DNA of 64,000 bases from Leishmania donovani. Its lineage: Eukaryota > Euglenozoa > Kinetoplastea > Trypanosomatida > Trypanosomatidae. The notes beneath the pieces were generated by a model that was given only the letters and a program-made list of their open reading frames with translations, was not told where the DNA came from and searched no databases. Positions 53,139 through 63,237 of this stretch are shown piece after piece (position 1 is the first letter of the stretch; every line of letters starts with the position of its first letter). The stretch covers positions 62,001-126,000 of the forward strand of contig NC_018241.1 in NCBI RefSeq assembly GCF_000227135.1, in the 5' to 3' direction. Position numbers and translations under genes: made by a program.

Positions 53139-56100
53139 ATGCATAATGGGCACCATCGCAAAATCGATGGGCATCTCGACAGTATTGAAGACTATCTGCG
53201 TCGCATGGCGCGGCCACCACGGACACGATACGACCCACCTTCACTGCATCAGGTACCCCGCACCGCTTTCTTCCTCGTGAGTAGCAGCCATGAGGGCGGC
53301 CCTTCTTATCAGTCCGCCAACGAGCAGGCAGGGCTGCAGGCCAGCACGGCCTACAATATGCCGCCCTCTTGTGCCGGGCTGCTGTCAACTCCAGCGAGCA
53401 CTTTGGCGGCTCCCCGAGCGATGCGAGACTCCACTGCAGTGAGAACAGCCGCAGCACACCATGCGGATCCCGCCTCAGCGCTGTTCACGGGCATTCGACC
53501 GCCGACCTCGTCGCTTACAAGGCTTCCACGTGCGCTGGCGGAGGCTGCACCCCCTCACACTGCTGCTCTTCTCTCTTCAAGAGCTAAATTTCCGTCCTTT
53601 TCGCAGCAAGAGACCACACACATGCACCGCCGTGGCTGCAGCAACGATAGCAGCAGCAGCACCAGTGCCAGCGAGACGGCACACGAGAAAGGTACGACGC
53701 CAGTGTCCAACTCCACCGCTGCGTCAAGCCTCCTCATACCAGCAGTGCGGCCGCCGCCGCTAGCGTCCCTTGAAGGCGCTGCTGCAGCCCGTGAGCAGGC
53801 AGCCGTGGTGTCCGCACGGCGTCGGAGCTATGGCCCGCGCAGCCCCTCGCCTTTTGCGTCCTCCCAGGACAAGAGCCGAGGTCGCAGCATGAGGGCCGTC
53901 TTGGAGGGGCTCGAGGAGCACCTACGAGCTTCACCTCTGCTATCGCGATCGCCACAACAAATGGATTCCGACCGTCACCCCGGCAGCAGCCGGCACCCTC
54001 ACGAGCGCAGCAGTGTTCACCCAACGTCGCTGCCGCAGTGGGGGATCACCGAGCTGCCTCACTACAGAGAGGATGATTCGGCAGCCCGCGAAAGAGCTGT
54101 GCATATCATGGGGGATCTCGCCACGGCGACATCACCCATGGCAGATGATCATCTCTCGTCGCTGCTCTCTTCGCTGGGTGGCAGCCCAAATTCCTGTGAA
54201 ACACCGTTTCGCCGTCGCCTCCGTCACCTCGACCATCTTCTCGGCGACGGTGCAGCGCACCGTGATGCCACCTCCACACCGCGGTCTTGCTACCGTCACG
54301 ATGACATCTCTGCCTTGGCAGGCACATACGGTAGCAGCGAGCCCCGAGCCACTCGATGCCGTGACCCGCCCGCTGCGGAAGAATCTTTAACGAAGAGAAG
54401 GCTGCTGCCGGCGGAAAGCCGCACTGCGACAGGCACATTGGCGGTGCCGCCGATAGCACAGCCAACGAGCATGCCTTCAGTGTTCTACGCAAACGTGCCC
54501 GACGAGAAACCTCACCTCCGCCGAGCGTACACCGCGCGCCTCGAGACAGCCTCCGGCGCCGACGTGCCGACTCCCTCGCGTCTCGAGGCAGCCTCCGGCG
54601 CAGATGTTGCGACACCGCTGCGTCTCGAGGNNNNNNNNNNNNNNNNNNNNNNNNNNNNNNNNNNNNNNNNNNNNNNNNNNNNNNNNNNNNNNNNNNNNNN
54701 NNNNNNNNNNNNNNNNNNNNNNNNNNNNNNNNNNNNNNNNNNNNNNNNNNNNNNNNNNNNNNNNNNNNNNNNNNNNNNNNNNNNNNNNNNNNNNNNNNNN
54801 NNNNNNNNNNNNNNNNNNNNNNNNNNNNNNNNNNNNNNNNNNNNNNNNNNNNNNNNNNNNNNNNNNNNNNNNNNNNNNNNNNNNNNNNNNNNNNNNNNNN
54901 NNNNNNNNNNNNNNNNNNNNNNNNNNNNNNNNNNNNNNNNNNNNNNNNNNNNNNNNNNNNNNNNNNNNNNNNNNNNNNNNNNNNNNNNNNNNNNNNNNNN
55001 NNNNNNNNNNNNNNNNNNNNNNNNNNNNNNNNNNNNNNNNNNNNNNNNNNNNNNNNNNNNNNNNNNNNNNNNNNNNNNNNNNNNNNNNNNNNNNNNNNNN
55101 NNNNNNNNNNNNNNNNNNNNNNNNNNNNNNNNNNNNNNNNNNNNNNNNNNNNNNNNNNNNNNNNNNNNNNNNNNNNNNNNNNNNNNNNNNNNNNNNNNNN
55201 NNNNNNNNNNNNNNNNNNNNNNNNNNNNNNNNNNNNNNNNNNNNNNNNNNNNNNNNNNNNNNNNNNNNNNNNNNNNNNNNNNNNNNNNNNNNNNNNNNNN
55301 NNNNNNNNNNNNNNNNNNNNNNNNNNNNNNNNNNNNNNNNNNNNNNNNNNNNNNNNNNNNNNNNNNNNNNNNNNNNNNNNNNNNNNNNNNNNNNNNNNNN
55401 NNNNNNNNNNNNNNGCGTCTCGAGGCAGCCTCCGGCGCCGACGTCTCCACACCAGCCCGCGGGGGTGCCGAGGACAACGCGGCTGCTGGGAATCTCGGTT
55501 TGCAAGATAAAGTGTTCGTGGATGCTTCGAGGCTGAGCAGAAGTTTAGGTGTGAGTGACGGGAGCGAAGGGCTTCCGGGTGCTGAGCGGCATCGCGGTGT
55601 TGACGAAGCGAATGAAGCGGTGGGCCTAGACGCTGAAGGAGACGTGCTGGCCACACTGAACACCTTCCGTTCGGCGGATGTGCACGACAGCCCCATCCCT
55701 TCATCTCTGCAACAGCAGGAGCAGTTGTCGGTGGGATCGGTCAGCACGGAGTTGACCGCATTGACTGTCATCAGCATCGAGGGAGGCCTTTGTGGGCCCA
55801 GTCGCAGTGGCAGAGGCGACGTGAGCAACGAAGAGGACGTGAGCGGCGGCCGGTGTCTGGCGACGCGTCTCTGGGCACGGCGGCAAGGTGCGCGGGCTGC
55901 GCAGCAGCTGCTTGCCCTGCGGAAGCGCGAGCGTCAGCACCGGCAGAGCGTGGTAAAGCGGGAAGTCGAGGGACGTTACGCGATTCGGCTCCGCGAGGCA
56001 AGCGATGCGGCTGATGTTGGTTTGGAGTGGCTGCGAGGCGCGGACGAAGACACTGTGACAGCCACGAGCTTCACGCTCTCCAGCTCTCCATCTCGGCTCG

Positions 56101-59100
56101 TCAGGCAGCTGCCGCATCGCGTGAAGGACGGCAGTCGCAGCGAAACGGTCGGAAGTCGAAGGATCGATCGCTTAGCGGATGATGGCGCCACAGCCGAGGT
56201 AAGTCGGTATGAAGGCCGCAGCAGCGGAAGCGGTCGCACACTGTCAAGCTCGAAGAGCAGTATGTCTGTCATCGACGATGCAGAGCAGCAGCGTGCTTTC
56301 AAGAGGGCATGTCCCGTCGGTCGCGAGGCTCAAGCACTGGTGCCATCTTTTGAAGTGGCAACGGGAGCTGCCGCTGAGGACGCTGCAATGGCGGAGAGGC
56401 ACGACTCTCCGGCTGCATCGCTCACCGGGGCACCAGGGACGGCTGTGTGCGAAGTTGGCCAACCGGGAGGGACCCCTGCGCCGGAAGGCGCGATCGCTCG
56501 CGCAGGTGACGAGCGCACACAGCAGCAGGAGTCTGACTACGCGGCCACAACCGACTTGGCCGTAAAGCCCACGGCTGCAGCAAAGGAAGACGTGTCGCCG
56601 CCTTCTCCCCATAAACTGCTCTCCTCTCACTTGAAGGGTGCGCTCAGCTGTAGCGTCGAGGCTGCCGCGGATACGCCAGTCGACGAGACGGTGCACGCGG
56701 CAGCAGCCGCACCTCAGGGAGATGACGTGGTGTCTAACGCCCACATCGCCGACGCACCAATGCCGCGCCCGCCACCGTCACCGCTGGAGGGACATTCCTC
56801 ACCTCCCTCCGACCTGTGGACTCTCGACAAGGGGGAGAGCGAGGGCGACGGTGGCGAAGAGGAGACGGAGGCAATGATGACGTCGGAGGGCCATAAAAGA
56901 AGCAGTGGTAACGATGAGTATGAAGGCAGCAAGCACGCGAGTGGCGGCAGCAGCTCCGCTGGACGCTCCATCCCGTCAGGAGCAGGTCCGCTTCCTGCAA
57001 GAGCGGCTGCCACCGCGGCGGACAACGACGCCCAGCCCCCATCGCCCTCCAGCGGCGATAAGAGGATCAGCAGTAGCATCAGCAGCGCGAGCTCCTCCAG
57101 TTCTGTGTTCATTGTACAGCGCATTGGGGCTCAGCCGCATCTGTCTCCCTCTGCAAGCGCAGATGCCAGCAGCACCGGCACGGAGGGGGCAACAGTTGAC
57201 GTGGGACACACTGATGCCTCTTCGGCGACGGCCTTCAAGTGGGTGCGCGCCTCCTCAGCGGCGGCCGCAGACGACGTTGCCGAATACCCTCCAGTAGCAG
57301 GGGCGGGGATGGAGCACGCACAAGCGAGAACCGACGCGGGTGTGCAGGCCAATCTTGAGGAGAGGGGAGGAAGTGATGGCGGCGCCGGAAGCAGCCGTAA
57401 CGCTGCGGGCAATGAAGACGACCGCGGCAGTGGCCGTTCGCACTCTGCCGGCGCTGCGGTGTTTGTGGACGTGCAATTTTTGTGCGAAAAAGATTCCGCC
57501 GTGGATGAACGCGCTAAGAAGGACGGCGATGTGCTGCGTCCGTCACACCTGGCACCGCAGCCGGCGGAGCCGTCGCTTCCGCCTTATGCGACTGCTCGCA
57601 CGAGTACAGATGTGCCAGTGCCGGCGCGTGGGGCTGCAACAGCGATGACCACAAGCCCCAGCGTTACCACCACCACGACGCCGTTGAGCAATGACCATGG
57701 CGCACAGCACAGCACCGCAGTTCGCTCTCCTGCGCCGGAATCCATCACGGCACATCGTCACACTGATGAGGAGCAGCCACGATCGCGTCGGAACGCGCGC
57801 ACCACATCCTCGTCGGGTGCCTCATCAGGGTCCTTCTTTTACTCGCTGCCTCGCCAAGGCACTGCCCGTGCTATGAGCAGCGACGAGAGACGAGAGCAGC
57901 AGCTGCTGCACCAGGCCAACACCACTGGTGAGATAACCTCACCTGTTCACCGGCGAACCGAGGCGGCGCCAGCACCACACGCGTGGCACCAGCGCCCATG
58001 GGAGCAGCCTCGCACCGATGAGGATACAGGGTCCACGGCAGCTGACGTATCCTTTCTGAGAGAGGCGTGGCACGGTGGCTGCTCGTTTGACGTAGGTGGC
58101 GGAATTCGCCCTGATGACCACAGCCAGAGGGCCTCAACGAGGGGCTCCATGCGCGGTTGCTCTAGCGGCAGCAGGGACTCGGCTGAGGATGCGGCACGCC
58201 ACTCCGCGGCGGTGCCAGCGGCCCCGAAGCAGCCCGCAATCTCGTGGACAATCCCGCTAGACTGGGCAGACAGCCTGGATGAGATGGATTCCCGATACCC
58301 CTCAGCAGCGCATGCAGCCCCTGACGCCTCCATCGTCTCTTCCGTCCCATCCTCCGCGGCGACGCACAGCGACAGGTGTGCCTCAGCGAGAGCATCGCAT
58401 CGCTACCAGAAGACCCGCGGCAGGGCTCCGCGCCGCCGCCCGCCTCCCCACCTACGTCCTGGCCGTCCGTGGGCTCACCTTCTGACTCGTGGTCTCCGGG
58501 CAGTCTTCTTTTCGGCCAGCAGCAGCAGCACCGGCAGCAACGATGGCAGAGGAGAGGCTTGTGCGCAGGCAGCAAGGCATGCAACGGGGCCTGGTGAGGC
58601 AGCTTGCGCGGATGCTGGGGCCCAGGCCACCTCCTTCACGGCCGTGCTGTCCGCTGTGCCACGAAGGTCTGGGCCTTGGTATGCTATACCGGCGCAAGGC
58701 ACCAAGAAGGAGCACCATGCTGCGCCTGTGGTCCTCGCTAAGGCCGCACCGCGGCAGCCTCGTCGCTCAGTCTGCAAGGTTTCAGCAGCACACAATGCAG
58801 AAAAGGCGCGTGGATTTGAAGAATGGACAAGGCCTGGAGCCGGCACTCAGAGCATAGATGTGCTGCGGGAGTCGGCATCATCGTACGCGACAGTGAATAG
58901 GTCGAAGGTGCCGACTACCACCACGTATGCCACGCCAGGGAGGCGCTGGCCTGCAGGCTTCGGTGTATCACCATCGCCAGTGCGCACTCGTACGCTGCCA
59001 CCCCCGCCCTGCAGCGCTGCTTCTGCTGCCACTGCGACTGGGTTGCAGACCCGCACAGCCTCGGCACCGACGTACTCCGCTGCAGAGGCGGCACGCAACA

Positions 59101-61871
59101 CCGCTGAAAGTTTGCTGCAGTTACGTCGACAACGGCAGCCAGCAGGGCTCACGTACGTGCAGCTGTATGAGCGGGGGCGCTCCTTGCATCTTAGGGCGCC
59201 CGCGAGCGTGTGGCGCCCCAGCTCGGCGACAAGAGCCGTTATCGCAGGCGGCATGCGGGCATGGCAGGCCGCCCCTACTCCCATTCGCGAGGGTGTCTGC
59301 GGCAGAGATGCGGCATCCCCGCGCAGCGCGGTGGTGTGGCGGCTAACAGGAGCCCCGCGACCGCGCGTTACTAAGGAGGGACGTGCAGTTCGGCAGCAGG
59401 AGCAGTGGGAGCTCCCCCTCATATCGACGCCTCATGAAGCGGTGGCTGCTCGTCGGTTGTCCGAGCCTTCCCCGTATCAGCCGCGTCGTCTGTCCGCCGC
59501 CGGTATTCGCGGCGGGATGGCAAGCGATGCTTCATCAAGCGCACCAACGGATGCGGCGCGTCAGACCGAGTATGCAGTCGAAAGCGTGCGTGCCAGTAAT
59601 GTCGTACAAGCACAGTCGTCGCCATCCCTCTCTGGAACACCGCCATCGTCGTCGCCCTTCTCGCTGCCGCCTCCACCGCCCACAGTAGCCACCGCTCCCC
59701 GTCATGCCGCACCGACAGCCCCGTCGATGAAGAATGCAGCAGAGGAAGGCGCCGGGGACGACGACGAAGCCTGCAAGCCGTTGGAAGCGCGTGACAAGGC
59801 GGCCTCGACAGCGCACACCTCTGAGCTGGCACATGGCATAACCTCATTGGGGCACGTTGGCTTCAGCGCGACAGCAGCGGCAGGGGAAGAAGGTGCCACT
59901 CAGGGTCGAGACGAGACGGAGCAGGGCGAAGAGAACGATGGGGAGGGCTTGTTGAGGACCAGATCGGATGCCGCTAGCCGCAGCGCTCTGCGCGTCTCGG
60001 CCCCTACTCCAGCGCCCTCGCAGTCGCCACAGCAGCCACCAGGAGCTTCACTGCAGCGCACCCCCGCCGATGTCACTCCAACGGCTGCCTCCACGGTCGC
60101 CGATGCAGAGCATCATCATGCGGCGAAGACAACTCAACTTCTGCCCACCCCGCCTGGTGACGAACCTGAGCACGGCCCTCAGCCGCAGCCACTGTTACCA
60201 TCACCGCACGCGCTCGGGCCTCTTCAGGTAGTCCTTTCCGAAGAGGGTGAAGCAAATGCAGCGGGGCTCGTAGAGCCCCACGCTGGCAGCGATGATGCAG
60301 CACAGCTCCTCTCGCAACAAGGCCCTACTGAGCCGTTCAGGGGAGACCAAGCAGCAACAGGAAAAACCGAACGTGGACACGGATTCGTCTTAGCTGTCGT
60401 GGGGACTGCAGAGATGAGCCACACCGTTGCCAGTAACCTTGGTGCGCGCACACCTGGGACAGCGGCGAATCCCTACGGCAGCATCGATGCGGCTGGTCAG
60501 GGCCAGGATGTTGGGGTGCGTACCAGCCGTGCGGGGACACCTGTGGATCAGGAAAGTCTCTTGAGTCCCGACACGGATGCAGCGCTGCTCTCCATCTTTC
60601 CCGCGCCACCCATGGCGAGTGAAGTGCACGCTGGGCATTGCACCCCCTCAGCCCCGTCTCCGTTTTCGCCGGCGACGGCGGTGTCTGCTTTTACTATCGC
60701 TTCCGCGTCAGGACTTGCTACAAGCGCGGATATACGTTGCCAGTCAGGGGCACAGAGCACCCATCAACTGTCACACTTACACGTTGCTGATGAAAGCCCT
60801 GCCCCTCTACCACAGCCAGCCCAGCTTACTCCTCAGCCATCACCGAGAGCCGCAGAACCACGCGCAGGCGCAGCGAGTGCAGCGGATGGCAACGATCGCG
60901 TCATATCCCCACCCCCGAAGCAGCAGCAGCGACGTGAGGTACTGGAGAACCGCATCGCACGGCTCGAAGCGACACTGATGCTGCAGCGACAGCAGCGGCA
61001 GCAGACCGAGCTAAGTCGCTTTCGGGACCACGACCACGACAAGGAAGTGTCGGCGGACTACTTCGAGGCTGCAACGGATGGCGACGAGGATCTCTTGCGG
61101 AGCGCCTGTGGAAAAGGCGTAGAGTTGCGAAGGCGTAATATGCAATCATCCCAGCCACGCGGGCGGGGTCGCAGTGTCGATAGCGTTGGAGGCCGCAGCG
61201 CTGTCGCTCTCAGCGCAAAGGGAAGAGGAGCGTCAGGGCAAGCCCAGAGGAGTATGCTATCGGCGCCGCAGGCACAGAATCACCATCTGCTCGCGCCAGC
61301 GTCTGCCATCTACTGGGCGGCTCGACCTGGATTCTGCGCTAGCGGCGGCGCCAGGGGCACTGGGGCTGTCCGCAGACGTGGTCTACGCGACGCAGCTGCT
61401 CCTTCTGCTCCGCACATGGACCACGGCAACCGGAGCGGCTTGGCGGTTGCCTTACCCTCCCAGGAAGCTGTTTCTGCAAGCGCGGCACCTGGCGCCAGCA
61501 TTGCGTCGTACACGCGGCTTGCATATCGTCGGTATGGCTCGGCGGCTGCGTTCGCGGTCGCGACGCCGGCAGATCCGAGGTACAGCCACGCCACTACGTC
61601 TTTCCTAATAAGCGCGGACTGGCGCTATCAGCGCATGTACGTGGATAGCATGTACTTCCCGGAAGCAACCGCTGGCAGCGCATCGCGGGGTGCCGAAGCG
61701 GCAAGCGAAGCTCACAAAGAGGAGAGCAGCTGGTTGGAAGCCACCAGTGGCGCGCCAGAGGATCCGGCAAACAGCGAAAGCGGACGGGCCACACCGGCCG
61801 CAGCTGTGCGACGCGCCTCCTCTGCGAACAACCGCGATGCTGATGTCTTTGTATGTCGGCCTCTTCGCTGA
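53139..61871 (+). CDS. Giant low-complexity protein with 14-residue repeats (gap inside)
   Basis: As written the frame runs 2910 codons, including 261 unknown residues in the assembly gap. The N-terminus has a short helix (KIDGHLDSIEDYLRRMARPP). Most of the rest is Ser/Ala/Pro/Thr-rich and probably disordered, with compositional islands and few hydrophobic runs. Around 54539-55455 a 14-residue repeat (RLEAASGADVATPL type) borders both sides of the gap in the same frame. A helical, Arg-rich segment follows the repeats (LWARRQGARAAQQLLALRKR, then ERQHRQSVVKREVEGRYAIRLREA). A coiled-coil-like segment is near the end (REVLENRIARLEATLMLQRQ, about 2598-2630). The final 200 residues contain aromatic-rich motifs (YSHATTSFLISADWRYQRMY). 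No known domain is recognised. Large repeat proteins of this type in trypanosomatids are often cytoskeletal, but that is only a guess. The real length depends on the hidden repeat number. Confidence 0.8.
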   Translation: MHNGHHRKIDGHLDSIEDYLRRMARPPRTRYDPPSLHQVPRTAFFLVSSSHEGGPSYQSANEQAGLQASTAYNMPPSCAGLLSTPASTLAAPRAMRDSTAVRTAAAHHADPASALFTGIRPPTSSLTRLPRALAEAAPPHTAALLSSRAKFPSFSQQETTHMHRRGCSNDSSSSTSASETAHEKGTTPVSNSTAASSLLIPAVRPPPLASLEGAAAAREQAAVVSARRRSYGPRSPSPFASSQDKSRGRSMRAVLEGLEEHLRASPLLSRSPQQMDSDRHPGSSRHPHERSSVHPTSLPQWGITELPHYREDDSAARERAVHIMGDLATATSPMADDHLSSLLSSLGGSPNSCETPFRRRLRHLDHLLGDGAAHRDATSTPRSCYRHDDISALAGTYGSSEPRATRCRDPPAAEESLTKRRLLPAESRTATGTLAVPPIAQPTSMPSVFYANVPDEKPHLRRAYTARLETASGADVPTPSRLEAASGADVATPLRLEXXXXXXXXXXXXXXXXXXXXXXXXXXXXXXXXXXXXXXXXXXXXXXXXXXXXXXXXXXXXXXXXXXXXXXXXXXXXXXXXXXXXXXXXXXXXXXXXXXXXXXXXXXXXXXXXXXXXXXXXXXXXXXXXXXXXXXXXXXXXXXXXXXXXXXXXXXXXXXXXXXXXXXXXXXXXXXXXXXXXXXXXXXXXXXXXXXXXXXXXXXXXXXXXXXXXXXXXXXXXXXXXXXXXXXXXXXXXXXXXXXXXXXXXXXXXXXXXXXXXXXRLEAASGADVSTPARGGAEDNAAAGNLGLQDKVFVDASRLSRSLGVSDGSEGLPGAERHRGVDEANEAVGLDAEGDVLATLNTFRSADVHDSPIPSSLQQQEQLSVGSVSTELTALTVISIEGGLCGPSRSGRGDVSNEEDVSGGRCLATRLWARRQGARAAQQLLALRKRERQHRQSVVKREVEGRYAIRLREASDAADVGLEWLRGADEDTVTATSFTLSSSPSRLVRQLPHRVKDGSRSETVGSRRIDRLADDGATAEVSRYEGRSSGSGRTLSSSKSSMSVIDDAEQQRAFKRACPVGREAQALVPSFEVATGAAAEDAAMAERHDSPAASLTGAPGTAVCEVGQPGGTPAPEGAIARAGDERTQQQESDYAATTDLAVKPTAAAKEDVSPPSPHKLLSSHLKGALSCSVEAAADTPVDETVHAAAAAPQGDDVVSNAHIADAPMPRPPPSPLEGHSSPPSDLWTLDKGESEGDGGEEETEAMMTSEGHKRSSGNDEYEGSKHASGGSSSAGRSIPSGAGPLPARAAATAADNDAQPPSPSSGDKRISSSISSASSSSSVFIVQRIGAQPHLSPSASADASSTGTEGATVDVGHTDASSATAFKWVRASSAAAADDVAEYPPVAGAGMEHAQARTDAGVQANLEERGGSDGGAGSSRNAAGNEDDRGSGRSHSAGAAVFVDVQFLCEKDSAVDERAKKDGDVLRPSHLAPQPAEPSLPPYATARTSTDVPVPARGAATAMTTSPSVTTTTTPLSNDHGAQHSTAVRSPAPESITAHRHTDEEQPRSRRNARTTSSSGASSGSFFYSLPRQGTARAMSSDERREQQLLHQANTTGEITSPVHRRTEAAPAPHAWHQRPWEQPRTDEDTGSTAADVSFLREAWHGGCSFDVGGGIRPDDHSQRASTRGSMRGCSSGSRDSAEDAARHSAAVPAAPKQPAISWTIPLDWADSLDEMDSRYPSAAHAAPDASIVSSVPSSAATHSDRCASARASHRYQKTRGRAPRRRPPPHLRPGRPWAHLLTRGLRAVFFSASSSSTGSNDGRGEACAQAARHATGPGEAACADAGAQATSFTAVLSAVPRRSGPWYAIPAQGTKKEHHAAPVVLAKAAPRQPRRSVCKVSAAHNAEKARGFEEWTRPGAGTQSIDVLRESASSYATVNRSKVPTTTTYATPGRRWPAGFGVSPSPVRTRTLPPPPCSAASAATATGLQTRTASAPTYSAAEAARNTAESLLQLRRQRQPAGLTYVQLYERGRSLHLRAPASVWRPSSATRAVIAGGMRAWQAAPTPIREGVCGRDAASPRSAVVWRLTGAPRPRVTKEGRAVRQQEQWELPLISTPHEAVAARRLSEPSPYQPRRLSAAGIRGGMASDASSSAPTDAARQTEYAVESVRASNVVQAQSSPSLSGTPPSSSPFSLPPPPPTVATAPRHAAPTAPSMKNAAEEGAGDDDEACKPLEARDKAASTAHTSELAHGITSLGHVGFSATAAAGEEGATQGRDETEQGEENDGEGLLRTRSDAASRSALRVSAPTPAPSQSPQQPPGASLQRTPADVTPTAASTVADAEHHHAAKTTQLLPTPPGDEPEHGPQPQPLLPSPHALGPLQVVLSEEGEANAAGLVEPHAGSDDAAQLLSQQGPTEPFRGDQAATGKTERGHGFVLAVVGTAEMSHTVASNLGARTPGTAANPYGSIDAAGQGQDVGVRTSRAGTPVDQESLLSPDTDAALLSIFPAPPMASEVHAGHCTPSAPSPFSPATAVSAFTIASASGLATSADIRCQSGAQSTHQLSHLHVADESPAPLPQPAQLTPQPSPRAAEPRAGAASAADGNDRVISPPPKQQQRREVLENRIARLEATLMLQRQQRQQTELSRFRDHDHDKEVSADYFEAATDGDEDLLRSACGKGVELRRRNMQSSQPRGRGRSVDSVGGRSAVALSAKGRGASGQAQRSMLSAPQAQNHHLLAPASAIYWAARPGFCASGGARGTGAVRRRGLRDAAAPSAPHMDHGNRSGLAVALPSQEAVSASAAPGASIASYTRLAYRRYGSAAAFAVATPADPRYSHATTSFLISADWRYQRMYVDSMYFPEATAGSASRGAEAASEAHKEESSWLEATSGAPEDPANSESGRATPAAAVRRASSANNRDADVFVCRPLR
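54539..55455 (+). repeat. 42-bp tandem repeat array (14-residue unit), interrupted by a gap
   Basis: Two full units and the start of a third are visible on the left (CGCCTCGAGACAGCC..., CGTCTCGAGGCAGCC...), and one full unit on the right. The unit encodes R-L-E-A-A-S-G-A-D-V-x-T-P-x. Units vary at a few codons only. The unit start at 54621 and that at 55416 are 795 bases apart, 3 short of 19 units. Confidence 0.9.
54631..55414. other. Assembly gap (784 N) inside the tandem repeat
   Basis: The flanks share the 11 bases GCGTCTCGAGG, as expected for a collapsed or unresolved tandem repeat. The written length is close to, but not exactly, a whole number of 42-bp units, so it is probably an estimate. 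Confidence 0.9.
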
Positions 61872-63237
61872 AGCAGCGAGGAACTAAAAAAGTCGTGCCG
61901 CTATGAGCGTCTGCTCATCCCGCCGCCTGCCCACGCGCAAGGCGAAGAGGCGAGGGGCGCATGTTTTGTTGCTGTTGTTGTTGCTGCGTGTACGTCCTTG
62001 TGTCAGTGGGCCGTGGGGTGTTGTAGTCATCGCTCGTCATCCATCAATGATCACCACTGCCACGGCTAATGCCACCATCGTCCGCCGTGGGTGCGAGGCG
62101 CGCCCGGTCTTCGCACGAACGCAAACCGAGGGCGCCCTATCGAACTTCATATCTGAAGCTCTCGTGGACATACACACAGAGAGAAAGAGGGGAGGGCGGT
62201 GGCGCAAGGCGCAGCTCTGGTGCGGCGGGGGGGGGGGGGGTGAAGGTCACTCTGATCCTACTCCCTTTCGCATATAACTTACGAGTGTTGTCCACCTGCT
62301 TACACCCCCTCCCCTGCCTCTCCGCCGCATCCGAATCGATGATCACTTCTCGTAGGCGGCGACGGCGACGTGTGCACTGGGACACCATCATCGTCACCAC
62401 TACTCGCCCCTCCACTCTGTAGACGACACAGCACCGTCTCTGCCTGCAGCGCATGAAGCACACACGACCACGTCTGTGCGGGTCTGTCTCTACCTCCCTG
62501 CGTATCTTCACATATCTGCTCCATTGAAACCGCACGCACACACACCTCTCTCCCTCCGCGCACGCGCGCCAACCTCCCCCCCCCTCCCCTGTCTCTGCCT
62601 CGTCCATAACGACGAGCACACATAGCGCTTTACACCTTCGCGGGTGCCTCTTTTCCGGTTCCTCTGTTCTCTCTTCACGGTCTCTCTGCGCACCTGGACA
62701 GCTGCGTACACGTACAGGAAGACTCCATTTTCAGCTCCTCTATATATATATATATATACCTACGCATCTATCTTTACCCACAAATCGAAGCGCGCCTGCA
62801 CGCTCTCCTCCTCCTCCTCCTCCCCCCCCCACACACCTCTTCCTCCGGCGCAACGACTCCTGCTGCTGCTGTTTCAGTTGTCCCTCCCCCCTCCCTCGCA
62901 TCGTCGCACACGCACGCTTACGTGTTCCGCCACCTTTTGGGTGAGCGCACGTCTACCGCGGACGGAAGTCTCCATCTCTTTTCAGTTATCTTGTGGGTTG
63001 TCCCTGAGGTCCTTGGTTGTCGACGCTGTGCATCCGACTCCCCTACTATTGCGCCCACTCTGCGCTCAGCGTGCGACCGCAACACCTGCAGCCACACACA
63101 CACACACACACACTTCCAAGAAGAGAAACTTCAAGAAGAAGAGCGAGCTGCGCTTGTCCTGTTTGCCTGGTCGGCTTGCTTCTCCTCTTTTCATTTTCAC
63201 GTGCGCACGAGCAAGGGCACGCGTGCTGTGCGCCATC
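61872..63237. other. Intergenic region before the terminal membrane-protein gene
   Basis: Contains a run of more than ten G near 62227-62240, a TA repeat (62741-62758), a (CTC)n/C tract (62803-62832), a CA repeat (63095-63113) and a pyrimidine tract (CTTGCTTCTCCTCTTTTC) just before the next gene. No coding region supported. Confidence 0.6.
62741..62758. repeat. (TA)n microsatellite
   Basis: Eighteen bases of TA repeat directly after a pyrimidine stretch, about 480 bases before the terminal gene. Confidence 0.85.

Noticed and set aside
54539..55455. Possible CRISPR-like array
   Set aside because: The repeats are directly adjacent with no unique spacers, lie in frame within a coding region, and the genome is eukaryotic.
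54106..55828. Long antisense frames through the tandem repeat and gap
   Set aside because: They stay open only because of the N run and the repeat's codon structure; they carry no domain.
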